This document shows, piece after piece, positions 13,600 to 24,400 of a DNA stretch of 64,000 bases. The translations under genes and the position numbers were made by a program. Each line of letters opens with the position of its first letter. Positions within the stretch are counted from its first letter, which is position 1. The stretch covers positions 5,340,001 to 5,404,000 of the forward strand of contig JAKCOZ010000018.1 in the NCBI GenBank assembly GCA_022605955.1. The letters run 5' to 3'. The notes under the pieces are model-generated. The model was not told the origin of the DNA and ran no database searches. It worked only from the letters and a program-made list of their open reading frames with translations. The DNA comes from Rallus limicola. Taxonomy: Eukaryota; Chordata; Aves; Gruiformes; Rallidae.

Positions 13600-14165
13600 C
13601 GGTTTCCTATTCATATTGCTTGCTGTCCAGCATCTCCCTGTGACAAAACACTGACTCTTTCGCCTCAGTTGCTGTACAACACCCGCAGTGTGTGCAGAAT
13701 GAGGACCATGCCCAGCAGCAGCAGCAGCACGATGCAGGGGATGTGAGGGGCTCAGCAAGACCTTTGTGTATGACCTGCCAGTGCCCAGGCAGCTGTGAGG
13801 ACACAATGAGCAGCCCAGGGCTGCAAGGTGCCAGGAGCACAGGGAACCGCAGGAAAGCAGGAGACTAATAAGTGGCATGGGGAAAAAGGAGAAAGGGTCA
13901 GAGGGGAAATGCAGTGAGCTGAAACATCAGAGCGGAGGAGCAGAGGGAAAGCTGAGTGAGTGCTGCAGAGGGAAACCAGAGGCAGGCGGCCCTGAGCTGA
14001 CAGAGAGCAGTGGGAAGGGCAGCAGGATGAGCCTCGGCACTGCATCTGCTGTGCCCTGCTGCTGCACCAGCCAGAGCTGTGGAGGGGCTGCAGGCCTCAG
14101 ACACTGCAGTGCCATGTCATGCAGTGCTGTGCCACAGAGGCAAGAGCCAGTCACGCTCCTCCGCT
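13600..14165. other. GC-rich island in AT-rich surroundings, low in CpG
   Basis: Base composition changes abruptly to GC-rich over about 560 bp, with many CTGC, CAGAG and GGGAA words and a short (CAG)5 at 13713-13727. CpG is sparse, so it is not a promoter-type CpG island. Open frames of 60-126 codons overlap on both strands (for example 13498-13878 minus and 13877-14242 plus). These reflect composition rather than genes: they are cysteine-, alanine- and serine-rich and resemble no family. Possible explanations are a decayed retroelement or LTR insertion, or a local gene-conversion hotspot. I could not find convincing flanking duplications. Confidence 0.6.
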
Positions 14166-14310
14166 TTAATGAATTAGGGCCTCTTAGTGTGGTCTGTTTG
14201 GCAAGGGGATTTTGGCAGCCTATTTGGATGGTCCCAGTCTGAACTGCCTTAACACTGCTGGGATTTGCCTGTCCATTCAGACAATGATTAAATCTTTAAT
14301 CTGTTTGCTG
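14166..14310. promoter_or_regulatory. Possible conserved non-coding block beside the GC island
   Basis: A balanced-composition stretch without repeats follows the GC island and contains CTTTAATGAATTAGGGCC and GGGATTTTGGCAGCC. The style is that of non-coding elements conserved across amniotes, but this rests on appearance only. It has no open reading frame of its own. Confidence 0.2.
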
Positions 14311-15518
14311 GTTTATCAATAAAAGGTAGTGATATATATGTTCAAGTTGCAAAGGAAGAAATTGCACATCACTCACAAGGGATAACCCATCCCATAAAAC
14401 AACTGAATGACAGATAAGGCACATTTTCACTTTTTTTCTAAGTAGTTAAACGTGGAAATTGCTTCAGCATGCTCCAGTTTACCAGTGATTCCAGATTGTG
14501 TAATGAGCCCAAACCGAGTCAAATGCCGTGTAGGCTGTGATGCACTCCCAAGCACCTCATCCCGATGCTTCTCAAAGTAATGCAAGGCTGGCACTGAGGA
14601 CCTGAAATAACTGAGTTTGCTGAAATTAAGTTCACAAGGAGCTAAGTTCAAAACAAAGGTAGAAAAAAAAAAATCTAAAAAACTATGCTCAAAAATTCCC
14701 CAACTTCAGGCTTCCAGTGGCATTTTAAATAGTTGGCATTTTTAATATCACTGGTTTAGGACAGTTAACCACAGACCTCTTCCATTTTTTATTGTTATTA
14801 CAGTATAATGGTGCATGTGCTGGGACCAACTAAGTTTTTGTTATTAGGAAGCTTACAAACACAGTTTTAATGATTTAATCAGTGAAGGGTAATAATTCCG
14901 CTGCAGTAACTTTACCGATGAGGACTGTACTGACGATACACGCACTTGACTACCAGAGGGAGCAACAGACTTCTCTTCTATAGAAATGTTGTATCACACA
15001 TGTAGAGACCTTTCAGTCGTTGGCTTAGCCTGTACACAGCAGCGATGTGAGAATACTCAGACTTTATTGATTTTGGCTGTCAAGTGCTGATACTGCCATG
15101 CTAACAACCAGGCTTCTCCTCAGGACTGCAGAGATCTTTGATTCTGAACCATACCTCAAACTAGCAAACAGACCTTCAGCAGCTGCTTAAAAACCTGCCT
15201 GTCTCAGGTTTCAACACACAGAGAAAACCTTCCTGTCTAAGCAAGGGGATACCAGTACATCTGTAACCTCGGAGAAGCACTCATACATTGTAAGACAAAT
15301 TGTACTCATCACAACTATGCCTCCACTTTCTGAGACAGTGACCATAATTTGGGTATCTACAATTCAGCTGCCTAAATGAAGCAGATGTAATTTTATGAGT
15401 GCTGAGTAGCTGCAGCACATTTTTACTGCACGTCACCAGAACAGGGATGGGAACTAAACCAAATGCAAATATATTAAGGAAACACTCGATGGGAAGCAAT
15501 GTCCATTGGCAAATAGAA
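14311..15518. other. Unique non-coding DNA
   Basis: No gene or named repeat is visible. A10-type tracts occur near 14663. Open frames are 87 codons or fewer, and one at the right end is simply the (CA)n repeat read as CVCV on the minus strand. Confidence 0.5.

Positions 15519-15544
<26 letters not shown>
15519..15544. repeat. (AC)13 microsatellite
   Basis: Thirteen uninterrupted AC units lie between GAAA and AAAAGATG. This length is usually polymorphic in vertebrate populations, so it could serve as a marker. Confidence 0.98.
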
Positions 15545-15545
<1 letters not shown>

Positions 15546-15549
<4 letters not shown>

Positions 15550-16794
15550 ATGATTCTGCCCAATATTGGAAATTTTAAAAGAATGTAAGCACACATTTCA
15601 TTACTTCTTACTCAAAATGATGCTTTTGATGTTCCCAGGAACAAAGATAGAAAGCCCAGTGTGAGAGACACCCCTGCACGCAAACTAGTTTCATGTCAAA
15701 CATGACCTTTGGCTTCTGAGTGAAGAAGCAGATTTGAGGTCTAGTCTACATTCCTATGTTATGCAAGCAAAAGGCACAAATTTGCTGGAAGCGGATACAC
15801 CTCAGGCTTTCCACTGCTTAAGAAAACCCACCTCAATCAGCATCACAAACTGCCCGCCTGCCCAGCTGCCTAGCAATATCACCAGCTTAAGGAAACTTAA
15901 GATTTTTGTAGAATCAAAGTAATCTTGGGAGGAGTTCTTGGAAGAATTGTAGGATAGCTGTGTTTATCCAGGCATGATTCAGGTACTGCATTGTTTTTAA
16001 AAGCACTTCAATTTGTGTAGCCTGTACCACACTGATGACTCAACAGATTAGTGAGGATGAGCTCCTTAGGTCTGTAGTCACAGAAACAACCAGACATTTC
16101 AGATCTTGAAGATGATTCTGAGTACTGACACCCATATAATTTAGCTTTGCCTCCAATGAAGGCAGTCACAGCACAGCAGCAAAAAACTACTATAAGATAA
16201 TGCAGACTCTTAGCATTCCCGTTTCCTAGAAATTATCCTGTCTAAATTGCATTTTGAAGAAAAATTCCAGACACCAACCTCTCTCTGACAATTCCTAGAA
16301 GTCAAAAGCCATTAAAATGTCTAAACTCTGGTTCAGCAAATAACTTCAATGTGGTCTTAACCTTAACTCACAAGTTTAGATCAAAGTGTTTATTCAGGTA
16401 CCTAGGCGTTTTTTGGATCAGTATCTAAAGACTTTGCTATATTCAGACAACCACTAAACTAGCATAAAGTCATGGCATTGCTTTAAAACATGACTAGCGT
16501 CCTTGCTTTAGACAGTTCCTTTTCCTGATGGAGATAGCTTTCACTTTGTTTATCATGAGAATCTTGAGTTTAATTAATAGTTCACACTGAGATTCTCTAT
16601 TTCCATTTTCAAATCACAGGATCAACAATAAAATCACTGGATATTGAATCATTTTTGCCCATTTACTGTATCGGAGTAAGTCTGGAATCTGAGCAAGACA
16701 ACTCTTGTGAGACACACAGCTATGACCAGAGGCAATAATTCTGGGAATCTAGTGTAAAACATTGTTCTTGTGCGACTCTAGGCTTTGCAGAATT
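15546..16794. other. Unique non-coding DNA
   Basis: No gene, splice-bounded open segment or recognisable repeat is seen. Open frames are short. Confidence 0.5.
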
Positions 16795-16925
16795 TTCTTG
16801 TCAATGTAAGTCTTTTGATTTCAATGCAGTCACTCCTGATTTACCCCAGGGCCAGTAAGCCCGAAGCTGGAGACACAGCAGTACAAGTTTTTTTCCTCCC
16901 TTGTAACTGCATTGAAGTCAACTGT
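16795..16925. repeat. Ancient sauropsid repeat-like segment
   Basis: TTTGATTTCAATGCAGTCAC followed by TCCTGATTTACCCCAGGGCC closely follows a repeat motif widespread in turtle, crocodile and bird DNA (GACTTCAATGGAGTTACTCC, then TGATTTACACCAG). Downstream, TGCATTGAAGTCAA near 16907-16920 is the inverted form of TTGATTTCAATGCA, so two oppositely oriented pieces or a palindromic unit may be present. It is decayed and non-coding. Family assignment (an old CR1/L3-type tail or an unnamed amniote repeat) is uncertain. Confidence 0.45.
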
Positions 16926-16932
16926 CCACTCG

Positions 16933-16963
16933 GCTATTTGACTTTGCTATTTGCTATTTGACT
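16933..16963. repeat. Short imperfect tandem repeat (GCTATTTG)n
   Basis: GCTATTTGACTTT, GCTATTT and GCTATTTGACT follow each other, giving three GCTATTT starts in 31 bp. This is a small slippage-type repeat. Confidence 0.85.
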
Positions 16964-17094
16964 GTAAAGAAATCTATCCCTCCCAGATTCTGAATTTTCT
17001 TTTCCTGAAGTCATTAAGTTTGAAAATTAAATAATATTTTTTTCTGTTTGTAAGTAAGTATTAAGATAAGTACCTTGAAAGGGAGGATGTGTTC

Positions 17095-17480
17095 AAAAAA
17101 TAATGTCCAGTTCCATTGCTTGACTTTTTTCCTTGCTAGAATTTAATGAATTCTTCATTTGCTATTATAAACTAAATATTTCCTTTGAGTCCAATTAGCA
17201 TAGCTGAAAGAAAAAGCAGAGCAAGCACTGTTCAGCATGCATCAATGTAATAGAAAATCAGTTCTTTTATTCTAGCTTTAATAACTGTAGCTTGATTAGA
17301 GAGAAAGAAAAAGCTATGAGAGAGAGGTGGGGGGATGAGAAGGCCTGCCAAATTAGTTCTATAAGAATTCTCAACCTGTCTGCTCTCTGGCTTACTATTC
17401 AAATGCTAATTGAGCCTTTTTGTAAACAGAATGGGTAATCATGGAAGACAAAAACAGACACAGAAAACAAATGAAATATC
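17095..17480. promoter_or_regulatory. Candidate conserved non-coding element with inverted POU/homeodomain sites
   Basis: CAATTAGCAT at 17192-17201 and its exact reverse complement ATGCTAATTG at 17403-17412 sit about 200 bp apart. ATGCTAAT is close to the octamer bound by POU-domain factors, and CAATTA is a homeodomain core. Between them lie CTTTAATAACTGTAGCTTGATTAG and a purine-rich GAGAGAAAGAAAAAGC tract. There is no repeat signature and no open frame. Regulatory function is inferred from motif layout only and needs alignment to other birds and mammals. Confidence 0.3.
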
Positions 17481-17569
17481 ACACCTTATCCAAACCAGCA
17501 CAAAATTTCACTGATGAGCTTTAGAAGTCTTAAAATTTTGTGTTCTTTGGTCTCTTCAGAGAACGCAGA

Positions 17570-17830
17570 AAAGCATATAATTAATATAATAAAGTAAAAT
17601 ATACCATAATAAAATAATAAATAATAAAGAACAGTTCCTTTTCAACAATGAAACCAGTCATGTTATAATTAGATAAGAGGATTTATATTCACAGCTATAA
17701 ACATGAAAGTGGACCATGAGACCGGATAAAGGCAAGGTTTTAATTCTTAAAAATTAATTACATGGCATTATTGTTATCAGTACACAGGATGCATTAATTA
17801 TACAATTAATAATAAGATGAAAGGGTTGGG
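17570..17830. repeat. AT-rich low-complexity tract
   Basis: TAATATAATAAAG, AATAAAATAATAAATAATAAAG and AATTAATAATAAG words dominate. Simple AT expansion explains the stretch; nothing else is seen. Confidence 0.7.
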
Positions 17831-19384
17831 GGTTTTTTTGGAACTTTAAATCACTTGGGGACATTTGGTTTTATACAAGAATTGTCCTTCAGGCATTTCT
17901 ATAATCTTGTTACTATGCAAAGTCAAGACCTTAAACCTGTTAGTGGAAGTAGTGAATGGAATGAATCTCTCTTAATTTAGACTGTACTTACACATATCGT
18001 GGCCATTTTTAGATACCCCCTCTAATTGGGGTCGAAGGTGTAACAGATTTATTACAACTTCTCCTCATAAAATAAACTAAAAACTGATGTTATTAAAATC
18101 AAAGTACATCCAACATAACACAGGCAAAGGTAGCTTCTACTATCGAGAGTCCACACAGCCTCTCGTACAAAGCCTTTGCCTATCATCAATATTGCATTTA
18201 GACTTCCAAATGAAGTTTTGTATTTCTTCAGAGAGACAGAGCTGGGCTTTGTGCTCAGCAGAGTAGGAATATATTCAATAACTGAAGTATCAGACCTCTG
18301 TTCAGCACACCTTCTAATCCCATAGCTGTGCAATTTACTAGTCTTAGCCTTGCTCAAACCAGACTACAAAAGCCTTAAACCTTATGATGTACAAGAACAC
18401 TTGCCATACTAAATTGTCCTTTTTTCATATATACACGTAATACCACAGAGAGATCCTCTTCCTGACAAGGCAAGCCCTCTCCAAGAAAGACTTCGTTCAA
18501 CTGTTAGGCCATTAGGAGAGCAGTAGAGTCTCTGGATGCCACCAGATGCACTCAGATGATGGTTGCGCAGGAGAGTGGGCATAGCATGAAAGAGCTCTCA
18601 GAATTTTGCACAGATGCACTGCAACACAATTGCATTTCTGTTCTTACTCTGTGTTCAGCTAGATCTCAATGAAGCAACCACTCTAACCAGCCATTTTAAA
18701 TTACAAAGAATTATTTGGCAAATATCACTGTTATATTGGGGTTTTGTAGCATTTTTAACTTTAGTTCTCATGCATATATATCATTCCAAATTGTGGCCAT
18801 CCGGAAGAAACTAAGTTTATTTGCTTGTCATTTTGTTTTCAGGTGTGTTGGCTGTGACAGCTCCCCTTCCTCATTGAAGAGCTCACCTTCCTTTTAATTT
18901 TATTTTCCTCATCCATATCCTGTCAGTTAGCTCCATAGCTGAGGTACACCAATCTGATATGCACCTATTGTGAGGCTATTCATTTCTGCTGTGCTTTTTA
19001 ATATAAGATGTATTTTGATTTGGTATTATTTGTATCATTATAGTCCCTTGAGAACCCAAGGATGGACAAGTACCTCATTGCCATCAGTACCGTTATCTCC
19101 GAACAATGTGACTCCATCAGCCATACAATCTTCATAGAAGAAGATGAAGGTTTTGCTATTCTTTTTGTTTTTTCATAGAAGAGTATTATTTCATTGGATT
19201 TCCTGGAATATTGTATTTCTATGCAACCAGGGCATCAATGTATAAAGACACTGAAAAACTATGTCCTTTTCTATCATCAAAAGACACCAAACTTTATTTG
19301 GACTAGCTGGACAAATGTCCAGTGTTCAAATATGAAGTGAAATAAGACCATCAGTTTTTCATTAAAATCTTTGTCCTTTATGGA
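17831..19384. other. Unique non-coding DNA
   Basis: A 101-codon minus-strand open frame (18052-18357) with a hydrophobic C-terminal part is the longest here. I recognise no family in it and see no splice or promoter context, so chance is likelier. There are no named repeats. Confidence 0.5.
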
Positions 19385-19505
19385 CAATAAAAGAGAATTA
19401 ATAAAAGAGAAATTAAAATAATAAAATAATAAAATAAAGTTAATAAAAGATAAAATTTTCATTTACGAACTAGCTCTATTATTATTATAATTAAGTTATA
19501 ATATT
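19385..19505. repeat. AT-rich low-complexity tract
   Basis: Repeated TTAATAAAAGA and ATAATAAAAT words form an imperfect simple repeat of about 100 bp. Confidence 0.75.
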
Positions 19506-19802
19506 AGAGTAGCGCTAAGTAATAATAGTATCAAAAGCTTATTTTTAAGTACTGGATAAAACCCCAACTTTCACCTGAAAGAGTTTAGAATACATACTAA
19601 AACAAAAAATTCAGCATGTAAGCATTATTAACCAAAGCTAAATTCTAGGGTGTTCAGCCTTTCTGGCTGCAGACCAGCAGGATACATCACCACAAATATT
19701 GTAGCTGAAGTAAACAATCCACACGACTCCAAGCACTGATGTATAAGCCCATAAGAAAGAAAGCAGGACAGAAAATAAAGGGGACAAAAGCAAGGTAATT
19801 AA
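19506..19802. other. Unique AT-rich spacer
   Basis: Nothing supported is seen between the AT-rich tract and the CR1 fragment that follows. Confidence 0.5.
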
Positions 19803-19868
19803 AATCACAGAATCACAGAATTTTAGGAGTTAGACGGGACCTGAAGAGACCATCGGGTCCAACCCCTC
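19803..19868 (-). mobile_element. CR1 LINE 3'-terminal fragment
   Basis: AATCACAGAATCACAGAATT is the reverse complement of the CR1 terminal octamer repeat. It is followed by a match to the extreme 3' untranslated region (GGGACCTGAAGAGACCATCG, then GGTCCAACCCC). Only about 65 bp remain, so the copy is severely 5' truncated, the usual outcome of CR1 retrotransposition. No coding part is present. Confidence 0.9.
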
Positions 19869-20933
19869 ATTGAGTCTAAATCATTACATTGAAAAAAAAA
19901 GAAATTATAATGCAGTCCATAGCTAAGAAGATTTTTTTTCTTCCTTCAAGAAATTGCTTCTGCTTTGTGAGAGGAACTCTTGGGAAGTTGGGAATCACAT
20001 AACGTTATTCTTACCATGTGTTGCCACGACCCTCATGGCCACCCACTGCATATCCATTTGAGTGGTTTGCTAGCACTGCACATTCTCAATGACTTCTGCT
20101 GAGGGAAGGCACTGCTTGGAACTTCACTCAGAACACAGTCCCTATCTTTCTCAAAAACTAAAATTTAAAGTACAAAGAGCCTGAAGCTGTTGTGGGTTAT
20201 TCTATTTTCCCCTCATCCTCCATCCAATTTGCCTATAGCCAGTTGCCTGTGAACACAACAAAAGTCAGTCTTCTGAAAGCTAGAGCTATCTGTTATTCCT
20301 GGAAGTCTTCAATGCCAGAGGGAAAATTTAAAGTATAATATTACAAAGAGACCAGAGAATTTAGTATGAATTTTTTCTTATGCTTTTTCCTGTGTTGACT
20401 ATGACATGTTGCAAAGATAAGATTAGAGCTCAAAAACCTGGTTTGTGTGTTTGTGTGCATGTGTGTTTATACATATGCACCCACTTTGAAATGTAATCAT
20501 AAATATTAACTGCAATACAGTTACAGGTGGAAAAAAACCTACTAAATATGAAAACTTTTACCCCCTAAATACAGTATATGTAGAATGTATCCTATGGCTT
20601 TCATTAAACTGTAAATCCCTCTTCTGTACAGAACAGAACACAATCCTGCAAAATTGAGGGGTTTTTACTATTTCATACTTCAGAAAATCTGAGTGCTGTG
20701 TTTTTAAAAGCTCAAGTTAACTTTGTGTTAGTTTTCTTCATCTGTTCTTTAAAATAAGTATTTAAGTACAACTTGCTGAATATAATACTCTCACCTAATA
20801 GTGCTATTTAACATTTTTATTAAATAGGGATAGGCTCACACAGGAAAAAATTCTTCTATACAGTACAGCTTTCTGATGTAAGCCAGATGAGGTTGAAAGG
20901 ATTTTTACTTTCTTTAAGTATTATAAAAGGAAA
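19869..20933. other. Unique non-coding DNA between CR1 copies
   Basis: This is AT-rich sequence with a short GT-rich stretch (about 20,440-20,468). No gene or further repeat is recognised. Confidence 0.5.
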
Positions 20934-21480
20934 CATAGAACCACAGACTGGTTTGGGTTGGAAGGGACCTCAAGGCCTCACTCCCTGCCATGGGCAGTGA
21001 CACACTCCACTAGCCCAGGGTGCCCAAAGCCCCATCCAGTCTGGCCTTGAACACTGCCAGGGATCCAGGGGCAGCCACAGCTTCTCTGGGTACCCTGTGC
21101 CAGGGCCTCATCACCTTCACAGGGAAGAATTTCTTCCTCATACCTAGCGTAAATCTCCCCCTCCTTCTCCCTAAAGCCCATTACCCCTTGTCCTATCATT
21201 ATACTCCCTGATGAACAATCCCTCTCCAGCTTTCCTGTAGGCTCCTTTAGGTACTAGCAGGCTGCTATAAAGTCTTCCTGGAGCCTTCTCTTCTCCATGC
21301 AACTCTCAGCCTGCCTTAATAGGAGAGGTGTTCTGGCCCTCTGATCATCTTTGTGGTTTCCTCTGGACTCACTCCAACAGGTCCATGTCCTTATTATGCT
21401 GGGGGCCCCAGAGCAGTACTGAAGGTGGAATCTCACAAGACCAGAGGGAGAGTTGCCTCTGTCGACCTGCTGGTCACGCA
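20934..21480 (-). mobile_element. 5'-truncated CR1 LINE, C-terminal end of ORF2 plus 3' UTR
   Basis: The left end carries the octamer-type tail (CATAGAACCACAG). Read on the minus strand, the element encodes decayed pieces of the end of the CR1 ORF2 polyprotein. HLQYC and EKRRLQEDFIAA are visible at about 21,255-21,440, and VPREAV..SLAVFKARLDGAL at about 21,000-21,090. In intact CR1, ORF2 carries endonuclease and reverse transcriptase; only the region downstream of the reverse-transcriptase core remains. Frame changes separate the pieces, so nothing functional is made. The sequence differs from the 26.8-kb copy, indicating another CR1 subfamily. No clear flanking duplication is seen. Confidence 0.93.
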
Positions 21481-24400
21481 GGTAGGTCACTTAAACATTT
21501 TGGGATTAAATGGGTTTTAAAGTTGCCTGTGCTCCTCCTGCTATTTTCTATATGCAGTATCAATTCTTATATTGGGAGCGGGGGGAGAGAGGAAAGGAAA
21601 ATACTTCTGTTAGCTAATAATTCACTGATGGTAGCACAGAACATATTAAAAGTGCTTATCAGATTTAGTTCACAGGAATTCAGTATGAACTGCTTCCTTG
21701 GTCTTACAAAGTTTACCTGCATTGTCTATCCCTTTCAGTAGATGTGGTTGATTTGAACGAATCCACCATCTCAAAACAGAAGATAACAGGACTGGAAAAA
21801 TACAACTTGGTGTCCATAGACATGGGCAAAGCTGCAAGTCTGGACTATCTCACTGAAGATCCCACACAAAACCTGAGGGTAATTTTTTCTCATTCATTCT
21901 TTATAATAAATCCCCATAATTCTTTACCATGGATGGGGGATAATAATCACTGTTGCAGCATTCTGGACTTCAGAACATCGCTTCACCTTGTACCATAGGT
22001 GTTCAACTGGAGGGAGATGAAAAGCATGTGAGACCATGGCAGGTACAGACCAGGCTATAACCAAGCTGAGACCGGCCTGTGTCTTTATGTAGCTTTTCGA
22101 GTTCTTTAGATTCAAGGTTTGTGCTTGCCCACAGGTGGTTTCACTGTGAATTTATTGAGCAACCAGATACAAAGGAAAGATTTCTAAACCTTAGTAAATC
22201 TTGGAATTGGTCTGAGTCCTCAGGAGAAAGCTTCTATGAAAGCTGGCATTTTTCTTTTTTCTGAGCTTAATTGGAAACATTTTGCATGTTACACTAATCA
22301 CCCCTTTGGGAGAACAAAAGACAAAAACTCTGCCAGGAAAACTCATTTCTTTTTGAGATCTTGATTTGTCAGACATTTGTATTTGCAAGCTACATCGCAG
22401 TTCTATCCCAGACCAGAAACACTAATTTGTGAAGTTCATAAAAATTCTGTATTTCAAGCTAAGAACATGACACTGGTATCATTTACAGTAGAATAAACCC
22501 GAAATAGCTTTGCTGAAATCCATAAGGTTGCAGCAAAACATGACTGATGGAAGCATGACATAAATCAAATTTTAAGCTTTTACTGTAAAGTTGAAACAAT
22601 CTCACCTCCTGCAATAATTCATCCAAGCTCACAAAACATGATGTTATTTCTCTTCTGACTGTCCTAGAAAGACAGGTACTCAGCATAGGTCATAGCCAAT
22701 GAAGCATTCATTTCTCCTGCCATACTACTTTCAAGTTTTGCTCCAACTACTCATCATTCGCTATTTGTTAATCTGTGTGTCATGCAGTGTCCCATGCGAT
22801 AGAGATGGCTAATTACGCTCTCAATAATGAGCACTTTGTGTGAATTGTACATGACTACAGAAATTGTTACTGCTGAAAGTCAAGAAAGTTTGACTGACTG
22901 TGACATGGTACTTGACAGAATTGCAAACATTCAAAAGAGAAAAGGAACAAAGATGAATACCAAGTATTTTAAGCAAAATGTGCTAACAGACAATCTTATG
23001 TAGACAATAAAATGTCTGCTCAGCGTGACAGAACTGACAACAGTAATAGACATTTTCTAAACATTCATTTAAAGACTATCCTGCCCATGGAGGTTTTTCA
23101 TCAAAGCAAGAGGTTAGCAATAGAAGTTATAGGTGTTCTAGCTAATCACAACATAACTGCAAACAAGGTAGCTGTGACAAGAAACCTGATTTTAAAAGTT
23201 ACTTCCAGTAGGGATAGAGCAAGACACTCATGGAATGTTGTCTGAATTACTCTGCCTAGTTCTGATCATCTATACCCCATGAGGAAAAATTAAATCTTAA
23301 ACAAACTTGACAGTAACGGAAACAGCACTGCACAATAAAGGTGTGGGAGAGAAAGGTAAAAACTTTACATTACAAAGGGAAAAAAAATTACAACAGAGAG
23401 GATCAGTGCACACAAGCAACAGGAAACACCGCTGACATGTAAGAATAAAAACTGGGCAAATAAACCAAAAGCTTATTAAAGTTAATACAGCCTTGCAACG
23501 AGGAACTTAATTCAAACCCCTGAAGAGTAAGGCTCCAAACCAACCAACTAACCAACCAACCAACCTACTGTTTTTTGCCTGGACAAAAAATCAAGCAGGA
23601 AATTTAAGAGGGATTTTCTTCCAGTAGAAATGAAACTACAATAATTTTCTAGTCTTACGTCTGTAACTAAGCTAAGTACTCAGAACTCGTTTAAGACATC
23701 TGAATAATATTTAATACACTTTAATATTATTTTATTTATACTTTTTCTTTAATTTCTTCCTTAAAAAGGAAAAAGTTATCTAAGGGGATGTTGCAGGGAA
23801 TTTCAGAAGATGGTTCAGAAACAGCACTCTCTTTTCTGCCATTTTCTTCCCTTTGCTGAAAGAACCATTTCAAACCACTGACGCTGATCTCAGTATGTGA
23901 CTGGCATGTCAGCTGCTGGGGGTGAAGAACAGGTTTATTTTCCCCCTTGAATCCTCATTTTTTACTTCTTTTTCTTGTGTTCTCTACACAGTCTAGTTTG
24001 GGATTCCCGTGAAGTAGCAGACAGGTTTCTCCTAAATGTTTCCATTTTTCGCAGCTGCCACTATTGAGCCAAAGAAGATTCAGACTTGTCCTCAGTCCTG
24101 TTTATACCTGTAAGAGAGAGGTTTTTCTACCAAAACAGTAGGTTTGGGTAAACGCTGAATTGCAACCTATCTTCTTGTGCTCTTCATAAATTGAAGCTCT
24201 GTCAGCCCGCACAGAAACATTTCATTTAAGCATTTTCTAGTGTTGATAAATACATGGGAGGGATTACATTAATACAGCAAAACCCGTCTTTGTTCTGAGT
24301 GGATAGAGGGGAGGCAACTAATACAGTGTTAATGTTTCCAATATATTTCCCCATTTAGCTCTCAAAGAGGACAGCTTCCCTAGCCTCTCTTCATGAAGCA

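Noticed and set aside
13498..14242. Several overlapping open frames on both strands of the GC-rich block
   Set aside because: High GC lowers stop-codon frequency on both strands at once; the peptides are low-complexity Cys/Ser/Ala-rich and mutually exclusive.
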